The position numbers and the translations under genes were made by a program. DNA of 64,000 bases from Diorhabda sublineata (Eukaryota > Arthropoda > Insecta > Coleoptera > Chrysomelidae): assembly GCF_026230105.1 (NCBI RefSeq), contig NC_079484.1:6773805-6837804 (forward strand), read 5' to 3'. Each line of letters opens with the position of its first letter. Within the stretch, counting starts at the first letter, position 1. Positions 26,901-38,900 of the stretch are shown here, in pieces. The notes under the pieces were generated by a model, which was not told the DNA's origin, did not search any database, and saw only the letters and a program-made list of their open reading frames with translations.

Positions 26901-29900
26901 TTGAGTCATGAGTAATTTGGCTTAAATATGACTGTTTACAAAGCCCAAGGTCTGTTTACAACTTTGACATTTAAAAATATTAATAACAACTTTGGATGGT
27001 CATAGGAAGAAAAATTGAAAACTTAAAAGTTTATTAACAAAGTTCATTATCTAAAATTCATATGTTGAAACCAATTGCTGACCTAATTTCATCTTTGGGG
27101 CAACGAAATAAATATTTTTGTCCCTTTTCTGGTAGAACATCCATCCACATAGCAAATTCGTGACAGTAAACTAAATACTTAGTTCAATTTAAAAAAGAAT
27201 TGCTCGGCAAATGAGGACAATCGGTATATTTATGTACAACTCGAGGTGGAATTTTCTTGTCTTGTTAACTAAAATCACTTGGTTTTATAAATGGCTTCGT
27301 TTTGTCGGTTACTCTAAAATCGCGATCTTTCTTAACTCTATTTTTTCCTATGGCCGTGCAATACAGAAAAGGTATTAAATTAGTTTTTTTTTTTTAACTT
27401 AAAGAACAGTTCGTCCATCCAATTATTGGTTTATTATTTTCTCTGCCGAACAGTTGCTCCGACGATCCTTCGTGGTTAACTTACTGTAACAGAGTCATTG
27501 ATCTTCATTGTTGAATCTCTCTTTCTGCAACATTGCCGTTTGTAATTTTAAACTGTATCACCTACAATGTTGTTTAATAGTTTTTGTCTACACTAATATA
27601 AATTTTGGTGGAATGACATGCGCTACGTCGCGCTTAGTCATCGTTTTGATAGCAAAAATAAAAGTTGTTGGTGTACCGGTATTTGGAGCATGGAATCGAT
27701 CTCACGTGGGTCGCAGTCGATTGAAAAAATACGGTACCCATGGTGGGTATCGCGTTTGGTGGTTCTTAAAACGGTAAAATGAAACAAGTTTATTTATATA
27801 TATACCTAAAAGTCAATTTGGATGGTACATCGACCTTTTCCTGCTTTAGGAAGTCGATAATCCCCAATAAAGAATATCGAATATTTACATAAGATCAGTG
27901 GAGAAAACGGCATCTTATAAATATAAAAATATAGACTCCATATCATACTACTCAAGAAACTATTAAAATTATTACGCTTTTCGTTTGATAGACCAAAGAA
28001 GTGTCTTTACATGCATAATCTATCTAAAGTAAAGTGAAGACAGTTATTTTTAATCCCATTGATGGTAAATACAGCTAAATGTCGTGTATATGTTACAGGA
28101 AAAGTGGATTCTCCAGTAAGAGTTGACTCTTCCTGGGTTAAGTCGACTCTTACTGGACTTTTTAGTAAAAGTTGATTAAAAGGGAAAAGTGATAAATTTT
28201 GAACAACATTTATTAGACAGAGTTGACTAGGCCTAGGGAAAGTATACTCTTACTGCCTTGAGTTAGTAAAAGTTGACTTTTTGCAGGGGGAAAACCGATT
28301 TGGTGTTGGTAAAGTCGACTCTTACTGGACTTTTTAGTAAAAGTTGATTAAAAGGGAAAAGTGATAAATTTTGAACAACATTTACTAGACAGAGTTGACT
28401 AGGCCTAGGGAAAGTATACTCTTACTGCCTCGAGTTAGTAAAAGTTGACTTTTTGCAAAGGGAAAACCGATTTGGTGTTGGTAAAGTCGACTCTTACTGG
28501 ACTTTTTAGTAAAAGTTGATTAAAAGGGAAAAGTGATAAATTTTGAACAACATTTACTAGACAGAGTTGATTAGACCTAGGGAAAGTATACTCTTACTGC
28601 CTTGAGTTAGTAAAAGTTGATTTTTTGCAAGGGGAAAACCGATTTAGCCTTGGTAAAGTCGACTCTTACTGCCTTGAGTTAGTAAAAGTTGACTTTTTGC
28701 CAGGGGAAAACCGATTTGGTGTTGGTAAAGTCGACTCTTACTGGACTTTTTAGTAAAAGTTGATTAAAAGGGAAAAGTGATAAATTTTGAACAACATTTA
28801 CTAGACAGAGTTGATTAGACCTAGGGAAAGTATACTCTTACTGCCTTGAGTTAGTAAAAGTTGACTTTTTGCCAGGGGAAAACCGATTTGGTGTTGGTAA
28901 AGTCGACTCTTACTGGACTTTTTAGTAAAAGTTGATTAAAAGGGAAAAGTGATAAATTTTGAACAACATTTACTAGACAGAGTTGATTAGACCTAGGGAA
29001 AGTATACTCTTACTGCCTTGAGTTAGTAAAAGTTGACTTTTTGCCAGGGGAAAACCGATTTGGTGTTGGTAAAGTCGACTCTTACTGGACTTTTTAGTAA
29101 AAGTTGATTAAAAGGGAAAAGTGATAAATTTTGAACAACATTTATTAGACAGAGTTGACTAGGCCTAGGGAAAGTATACTCTTACTGCCTTGAGTTAGTA
29201 AAAGTTGACTTTTTGCAAGGGGAAAACCGATTTAGCCTTGGTAAAGTCGACTCTTACTGCCTTGAGTTAGTAAAAGTTGACTTTTTGCAAAGGGAAAACC
29301 GATTTGGTGTTGGTAAAGTCGACTCTTACTGGACTTTTTAGTAAAAGTTGATTAAAAGGGAAAAGTGATAAATTTTGAACAACATTTATTAGACAGAGTT
29401 GACTAGGCCTAGGGAAAGTATACTCTTACTGCCTTGAGTTAGTAAAAGTTGACTTTTTGCAAGGGGAAAACCGATTTAGCCTTGGTAAAGTCGACTCTTA
29501 CTGCCTTGAGTTAGTAAAAGTTGACTTTTTGCAAGGGGAAAACCGATTTGGTGTTGGTAAAGTCGACTCTTACTGGACTTTTTAGTAAAAGTTGATTAAA
29601 AGGGAAAAGTGATAAATTTTGAACAACATTTAATAGACAGAGTTGACTAGGCCTAGGGAAAGTATACTCTTACTGCCTCGAGTTAGTAAAAGTTGACTTT
29701 TTGCAAAGGGAAAACCGATTTGGTGTTGGTAAAGTCGACTCTTACTGGACTTTTTAGTAAAAGTTGATTAAAAGGGAAAAGTGATAAATTTTGAACAACA
29801 TTTATTAGACAGAGTTGACTAGGCCTAGGGAAAGTATACTCTTACTGCCTTGAGTTAGTAAAAGTTGACTTTTTGCAAGGGGAAAACCGATTTAGCCTTG

Positions 29901-32900
29901 GTAAAGTCGACTCTTACTGCCTTGAGTTAGTAAAAGTTGACTTTTTGCCAGGGGAAAACCGATTTGGTGTTGGTAAAGTCGACTCTTACTGGACTTTTTA
30001 GTAAAAGTTGATTAAAAGGGAAAAGTGATAAATTTTGAACAACATTTATTAGACAGAGTTGACTAGACCTAGGGAAAGTATACTCTTACTGCCTTGAGTT
30101 AGTAAAAGTTGACTTTTTGCAGGGGGAAAACCGATTTGGTGTTGGTAAAGTCGACTCTTACTGGACTTTTTAGTAAAAGTTGATTAAAAGGGAAAAGTGA
30201 TAAATTTTGAACAACATTTATTAGACAGAGTTGACTAGGCCTAGGGAAAGTATACTCTTACTGCCTCGAGTTAGTAAAAGTTGACTTTTTACAAGGGGAA
30301 AACCGATTTGGTGTTGGTAAAGTCGACTCTTACTGGACTTTTTAGTAAAAGTTGATTAAAAGGGAAAAGTGATAAATTTTGAACAACATTTACTAGACAG
30401 AGTTGACTAGGCCTAGGGAAAGTATACTCTTACTGCCTCGAGTTAGTAAAAGTTGACTTTTTGCAAAGGGAAAACCGATTTGGTGTTGGTAAAGTCGACT
30501 CTTACTGGACTTTTTAGTAAAAGTTGATTAAAAGGGAAAAGTGATAAATTTTGAACAACATTTATTAGACAGAGTTGACTAGGCCTAGGGAAAGTATACT
30601 CTTACTGCCTTGAGTTAGTAAAAGTTGACTTTTTGCAAGGGGAAAACCGATTTAGCCTTGGTAAAGTCGACTCTTGCTGCCTTGAGTTAGTAAAAGTTGA
30701 CTTTTTGCCAGGGGAAAACCGATTTGGTGTTGGTAAAGTCGACTCTTACTGGACTTTTTAGTAAAAGTTGATTAAAAGGGAAAAGTGATAAATTTTGAAC
30801 AACATTTATTAGACAGAGTTGACTAGGCCTAGGGAAAGTATACTCTTACTGCCTCGAGTTAGTAAAAGTTGACTTTTTACAAGGGGAAAACCGATTTGGT
30901 GTTGGTAAAGTCGACTCTTACTGGACTTTTTAGTAAAAGTTGATTAAAAGGGAAAAGTGATAAATTTTGAACAACATTTATTAGACAGAGTTGACTAGGC
31001 CTAGGGAAAGTATACTCTTACTGCCTTGAGTTAGTAAAAGTTGACTTTTTGCAAGGGGAAAACCGATTTAGCCTTGGTAAAGTCGACTCTTACTGCCTTG
31101 AGTTAGTAAAAGTTGACTTTTTGCCAGGGGAAAACCGATTTGGTGTTGGTAAAGTCGACTCTTACTGGACTTTTTAGTAAAAGTTGATTAAAAGGGAAAA
31201 GTGATAAATTTTGAACAACATTTATTAGACAGAGTTGACTAGACCTAGGGAAAGTATACTCTTACTGCCTTGAGTTAGTAAAAGTTGACTTTTTGCAGGG
31301 GGAAAACCGATTTGGTGTTGGTAAAGTCGACTCTTACTGGACTTTTTAGTAAAAGTTGATTAAAAGGGAAAAGTGATAAATTTTGAACAACATTTATTAG
31401 ACAGAGTTGACTAGGCCTAGGGAAAGTATACTCTTACTGCCTCGAGTTAGTAAAAGTTGACTTTTTACAAGGGGAAAACCGATTTGGTGTTGGTAAAGTC
31501 GACTCTTACTGGACTTTTTAGTAAAAGTTGATTAAAAGGGAAAAGTGATAAATTTTGAACAACATTTACTAGACAGAGTTGACTAGGCCTAGGGAAAGTA
31601 TACTCTTACTGCCTCGAGTTAGTAAAAGTTGACTTTTTGCAAAGGGAAAACCGATTTGGTGTTGGTAAAGTCGACTCTTACTGGACTTTTTAGTAAAAGT
31701 TGATTAAAAGGGAAAAGTGATAAATTTTGAACAACATTTATTAGACAGAGTTGACTAGGCCTAGGGAAAGTATACTCTTACTGCCTTGAGTTAGTAAAAG
31801 TTGACTTTTTGCAAGGGGAAAACCGATTTAGCCTTGGTAAAGTCGACTCTTGCTGCCTTGAGTTAGTAAAAGTTGACTTTTTGCCAGGGGAAAACCGATT
31901 TGGTGTTGGTAAAGTCGACTCTTACTGGACTTTTTAGTAAAAGTTGATTAAAAGGGAAAAGTGATAAATTTTGAACAACATTTATTAGACAGAGTTGACT
32001 AGGCCTAGGGAAAGTATACTCTTACTGCCTCGAGTTAGTAAAAGTTGACTTTTTACAAGGGGAAAACCGATTTGGTGTTGGTAAAGTCGACTCTTACTGG
32101 ACTTTTTAGTAAAAGTTGATTAAAAGGGAAAAGTGATAAATTTTGAACAACATTTACTAGACAGAGTTGACTAGGCCTAGGGAAAGTATACTCTTACTGC
32201 CTCGAGTTAGTAAAAGTTGACTTTTTGCAAAGGGAAAACCGATTTGGTGTTGGTAAAGTCGACTCTTACTGGACTTTTTAGTAAAAGTTGATTAAAAGGG
32301 AAAAGTGATAAATTTTGAACAACATTTATTAGACAGAGTTGACTAGGCCTAGGGAAAGTATACTCTTACTGCCTTGAGTTAGTAAAAGTTGACTTTTTGC
32401 AAGGGGAAAACCGATTTAGCCTTGGTAAAGTCGACTCTTGCTGCCTTGAGTTAGTAAAAGTTGACTTTTTGCCAGGGGAAAACCGATTTGGTGTTGGTAA
32501 AGTCGACTCTTACTGGACTTTTTAGTAAAAGTTGATTAAAAGGGAAAAGTGATAAATTTTGAACAACATTTACTAGACAGAGTTGACTAGGCCTAGGGAA
32601 AGTATACTCTTACTGCCTCGAGTTAGTAAAAGTTGACTTTTTGCAAAGGGAAAACCGATTTGGTGTTGGTAAAGTCGACTCTTACTGGACTTTTTAGTAA
32701 AAGTTGATTAAAAGGGAAAAGTGATAAATTTTGAACAACATTTATTAGACAGAGTTGACTAGGCCTAGGGAAAGTATACTCTTACTGCCTTGAGTTAGTA
32801 AAAGTTGACTTTTTGCAAGGGGAAAACCGATTTAGCCTTGGTAAAGTCGACTCTTACTGGACTTTTTAGTAAAAGTTGATTAAAAGGGAAAAGTGATAAA

Positions 32901-35900
32901 TTTTGAACAACATTTATTAGACAGAGTTGACTAGGCCTAGGGAAAGTATACTCTTACTGCCTTGAGTTAGTAAAAGTTGACTTTTTGCAAGGGGAAAACC
33001 GATTTGGCCTTGGTAAAGTCGATTCTTACTGGACTTTTAGTAAAAATCCCAGCACAAATTCGACTCAACGTGGGATGCTAGCATCCCGTATGTCAGCAAA
33101 AAATGTATGTGAATATTAGTGAAAAATTATCATACAATTATTTTTTAATAACCAGACATATTCAAAGGGTTAAACATCTCCTTAGACTGGATAAAGACTA
33201 CCTAGAACTATACATGAGAGAGCATCAGAATACGGGAAAAATTATTTATTCTGTACATAGAAATTAAATTTAGATTGTAGTATATGAGTAAATGGAAAAA
33301 AAATATTTATCAGTATTTCCGAATTTTTTAGTAGTTTTAAAATAATATTAAATATAGATAAATAGATATGTATTATTCAATAATCACAACATAACTTAAA
33401 AAAATTAGAATAATTTAATAATATTGAACGAAATTTGACTATAATATTTCAAATATTATTTTATATATTTTTCTTGAAAATTATTTTGTAAGAATATTCA
33501 AACGCTTAGGTCTATTTGGAGGGTCTCATGACAAAGTAAAAGGTTGAATACAAGCAAAAGAATGTCTTCGTGTACGTGAATGCGTATAAAATAGTAGTAT
33601 TAGTGGGTTTTTTGGTAATTATAAAATTTAAACTCCAGGAATACTCTCTTAAATGCATTCGTGTACCTAAGCAATACTCTCTCAGTGTATTTGACCCTCT
33701 ACCGCGTTTGGCGGAGTGTTAGACACTTCGGATAGGTCTGGCCTTTTAAATAATGACTTAGAATGGTCATTTGAACACTTATAACCCTCAAACATTGTTA
33801 CCTACACCAGTGAGAACATGAAAAAAATTTGCAGCTTTTATACTTTAACGTATATCTGGCAGGCACTGGCTCTCACTCTACAAGCACCACCAAGAACTTT
33901 TCTTTTCGGACCCAATCATTGGTGGACATGCTATTGATAATTTATGCCGATATTTGATTTTTATTGACTGGATATACACAAAATTTAGTTAAATGTATTG
34001 AAATCTGCGATATTTGTTTAAAGAGCACAGAAATAGTAAGTTAGTAAAGATAAACATGCATAGGAAGAAATTAACAATCGCGAAAATGTTGAAAAAGCGA
34101 ATGGCTTTAGACTATTAGACAAACAGTTAAAGACATAATATACTTATTGCCGATTTGAACATGAAAAATTGTCGGGTATCACGAATGTAAACAGAATCAC
34201 AGACGCATTCAGTTTTACTTTGTCTCGTGAATTAACTCTCCCTATTTTCTTTTATCCATCAAGGTGGTAGCTCATGTTTTTACGTTAACCTTTTTTCCGT
34301 GATAATTCTCTCTATAGAGTGGTACCATGTAGTTGGTGGTCTTCCTCTGAACTTGTTCTCGTTCTTCTTGACTTCCAAACTTGCTTGACCTGTCTCTCAG
34401 TCTTCATCTGTTTTAGATGGCCGTATCATTCAAATTTTTTCTAGTAATTCGTCTATTTTTGTAACTTCTAGGACTTTTCTTAGGTACAATGTAGTTTGGT
34501 CTTCGTTATCCTACTGTCTGAAACAAAATTGAGGATTGGTGTATACAAGAAGTTGTATACACTCATCTTCGTCTTTATAGATACCTCCATCTTCCTCGAT
34601 TCAGTACTACACTGTCAACAATTGAGGAAATTCAAATGAATCGCTCAAGTTAGTTCAAAGGAACGCGCGTGTGTTCCAATAAAACGCCAGGCTACACATA
34701 TACTACCGGTCAAAAGTTTTTGCCCTCTCATATAGTTTGATTGATACTTAGCAAATAAAAATAGTACAATCGATTTTGATATTTATACTTTAAAGAATAT
34801 ATATACAATAGAATATAGTAATAATAGAACTACAGTCTTTAATTGTTACATATTTATCTTTTTTATTCATTTGCTTTTGTGGTGTAAAATTTTGGCATTA
34901 TCTGTAACAATTACGACAAATAATCGTCGTCTATTTGGTTCCATTTGTTTTTTGGGATTTTCCAAAGATTTGTCTCACAACAACTCAATCGGGTTGAGGT
35001 CGGGCGACTGTAACGACCAAATCATTATTTTCAGTACATATCTAAACTATCACCGAGCCTTTGCCGTGTTTTACAGTCTGCCTTTGATTTGCGCACTAAT
35101 ACTCTTCTCTTAAACTCAAAAATCTCAAACTTTGACTCATCACTCCATAAAACATAGATTTATTGATCTGAGCTGCTATCTCTGGGCCCGTGAGTCGTCG
35201 ATCACGTTTACTGATTAATACGATACGTTTATATTCAGCGGTGGAGGTTTTTCGAGGCTGCTCTGAATTTTTTTCCATCGCCAAAGCTGCTTGTGGATGC
35301 TATTTTTCACGTCGTAGTCCATGGTACGACGAGCTATTTTCAATTCGGCGACAATGGTGCGGTTACTTGCGCATGGACTATGAAGACTGCGATTAATGCA
35401 CTAGTTTCTTGTTTTTATCCATTTTAAAACTTTCAAAAACAGCACAAAAACATGTATCGGTCCAAAAAGTATAAATCACAGCACGTTCTTGCGTCTCACA
35501 GGGCTAACTGGGACTAAACTACAATCATGAACTCCAAAGAAATAATTCACAGTTATAATAATATAAATAATAAGCAAATCAGTCGATACTTGCAAATTTT
35601 AACTTGTCCCAGTCACCGACGTATAAAATAAACAAATAACGGACACTATTATTTTTTGTTTGACACCCTTTCGACTTTCGCTTGATAAACTTTGACCGGT
35701 TTTACATGTTTAATCCCTCATCGTTTTGATGCGCCCACAGTATAGTACGGAAATTACACCATCTGATTATTATTTTTATCGATCTTTGCAAAACTTTCTT
35801 GATGGGAAAAAGTATTCAAACAGACGTTTATAAATAATTTCCATTCAAAAATGGTAAATACTTTTTAGATGTCCGTGTATTTCTCTGATGGCAAAAAAGA

Positions 35901-38900
35901 ATATTCAATTATAAAATGATATACAATATATTTTGGTATGTCCTATATAATGACCTTTTGTCGTTTACCATGAAATAAAGTGCCGATCGATAGTGTTGCT
36001 CTACTTGTGTTGGAATGAAACGTCTATCCATCCCGAAAAACGATTTCCCTTTAGTTTCCTTATAAATGCGAGATAGGGGCGATGTCGCCGAAAACTATCA
36101 ATAATTTTTGCCGGTCTAAAAATGTTTTGTGATTATTGTGCCTCGTTTTCAAACAATAACAGACTTGTATATTTTTATATTTCGAAAATGTATAGGGTGA
36201 GTCAGACTTTTATAGATATCAAACTAAGAAATTAACTAGAACATAAATAGTAAATTGGTGATCTTATAATAATGGAATTTTTTAAAAAGCTTGAAAGTTT
36301 GCTATTTCTGCTTGTGATTAAAATATTTTCAACCCTCCCATAATACAATCCGTTCCAAAATTTCCAATTTTTTACATTTTATGTATCACAACTCGCTCTT
36401 AAATTATACGCCTCAAAACATTACAATAGTTACTTGTTTTTTAAAATTTTCTCAATTTTATTCCGATTTCCAGCTCTACTGATCTTCCCATACATCTTTC
36501 CCAAACTCACTCAGTTTTTTCCCTCTTTGTAGATTCAAATTTGGATAATTAATCTTCTGCCATTGTTTTTTATAATGTCCATCCTATGTCTCCAAAATTT
36601 CATCTTAGACATCGAATGTTTTAATTTTATGTACCAAATATTAGATCTAACCCAAATCACTATATACAAAAATTGGAATAATCCTCATTATTTTTAATTT
36701 GATACAACCCATCTGACTCGCCCTTCTAAAAAACAGACTCGTTTTATTTAGGTATTAAATAACAAGATAAAAATTTTATTTTTACACGAGAGTAATTCGT
36801 AACTAAACCATGAAGAATGGAACTATAATTAGAACAAACAGGACTACAGAATTGAGATATAAAAGATCTCCATCCATTGCTCGAAAACAAGAAAATGCAA
36901 CTAATGGTATATCTGCATCTGTCAAGCCTGGAAGTTCATCTACGTAGGTTATAGTTTACTTATCAGTTTTTGTGTTACTGAGTAAATATATAAATTAGGT
37001 CGAATTTATTTGAAAATACGTAATTTTCGATGTATTCAAAATAGTTTTCAAAATTTCCGCTAAGATATTCCAACACACGTTGAGTAAAGTTGAGTATAAC
37101 TAGTCTGAAGAGGCCCAAGTAGACCTAAACTGGTCTGATTATGATTTTTTCTTGTTGTATCGATATCAAAAAAGTTTTCGAAGTGAATTTAGATCAATAA
37201 AAAACTTTTGTTATATAGTTGCATTGTTGTTAATTTTTCCTGTAGATAAAACTGTTCCTTTTATTTTCAGCAGTACCACTACCTCAAGATCTCGCCTTCT
37301 TTCATCAAGAGTAAGTACTCCCAATTCCATTGTAGATTCCCCGAAGTCCATAGCTCGTGTAACACGTCCATCGGCAACTAGTAGCCCAGTTCGCTACAAC
37401 AGAGTTGCTAATCTTTCATCAACATGCGGTTATGATTCAGATGAGAGTATCCGTCTGGATCGTGCCAGTCGTACAGCAGTCAAACAGGATATCGTCGTGA
37501 TTAAGACTTTGTTGTTAAAACTTAGGAGAGCTCTAAACGAGGTTAGTAATCAAGCAATCAATGTCTTAAAATCTTAAAATGTTTTTGTGTTTATTTGTTG
37601 CACACTATGTATTATTTTGTAGATGTTTTTTTTAGTGTTAATTTTTTGGGATATTAATTACAACATTCTACATATTTTTGGTAAATACAAAAAAAATTAG
37701 TAAGCTTGTGAAATACACTCTTAATATGCCAATGAGTTGGTAGTAAAAAAACATGGTTTCTATAAGAAATGAAAATTTCAATTTTCTTCCAACACCTCAC
37801 TGGTGCATCAACCAGAGGATTATCCCTGAAGTACCTCGCTTGTCCTAGAGATGACGGTAGTTGCTTGAAAAATACCACTGCAGCTATCAATAGTGAACGT
37901 TTGAATTTGTAAACAGGGAACAAATTGGTCATCGTTATGAGATACAATACTTTTATTTGGAAGGCGTTAGCCCAAACCAAAATCAAAGTTGTTATCAACA
38001 GTAGAAGACCAGCATTGCAGTGGTTTCCAACCAACCAACCAACAAGTGACGACTCCTAACCAATGGATCAAAAACAGCGCCGTGAAGATGTTTCCATCGA
38101 GTGTTTGGTAATGTTTCACAAAAATAGCCGACCCTTTGGGCCGTTTCATAACCATGGATGAAATGTGAATCCATCACTTCACACCCAAAGGAAAAGAACA
38201 ATCAAATCAATGTATCAAAACGGTCCCAAAGAAGGCAAAGACTATTCCTTCTGAAAGCGTCGGTTTTTTGGAATGCACGGGGGATAATTTTCATTAACTA
38301 TCTCGTGAAAGGAAAAACTATCGACGGCGAACTTATTGCAGCGTTTGAGCGAAGAAATCAAGCAAAGCGGCCGCATTTGGCTAAGAAGAAAGTGTTGTTT
38401 CATCAAGACAATGCACCAGCTCACAAATCCGTTGTTGCAATGGCCAAAATTAATGAGTTGAAGTTTGAATTCCTACCTCGTCCACCTTATTCGCTAGATT
38501 TAGCCCCCTCGGATAAATTTCTATTCCCAGACTTGAAAAAAATGGTTCGATGTTCGGCTCGGTGGTCGAAGATTTTCCAACAAAATTTTGGTGTTTTCTT
38601 TGTTGGGCCAGGTACTTCTGGGACCATCCTCGTACTACCATGTTTCAATTTAACACGTTCATTTCAGGTTCATTATATAAAATTGGTTGTTTGTTTTATT
38701 TCTTTATACTACCTCCGAATCCTAAATACGAGGTCTTTAAGTAATAATTTAACCATGGGGATAACAGTAATACTAACATTTTGGCTTCTCATATATATTT
38801 ACCTATTTTGTTTGTTTTTTTTGCATGTTTTGTGATTTTGTTGCCCTTCAGACAGTAGAAGAGGAATTGTTGAGGGTAAGTAACCAACATCGCCATTTTT

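Noticed and set aside
27508..27777. An 89-codon frame in the long intron
   Set aside because: No recognised motif, no splice sites in frame with the host gene, and composition like its surroundings.
16490..33055. CRISPR-like arrays
   Set aside because: The repeats are adjacent, diverged subunits without unique spacers, in a eukaryotic intron-bearing gene. They are satellites.
37654..38034. A 126-codon minus-strand frame
   Set aside because: It has hydrophobic stretches but no recognised domain. A part of it (GQARYFRDNP) is matched as an inverted copy near 38610, so it belongs to repetitive sequence around the mariner relic.
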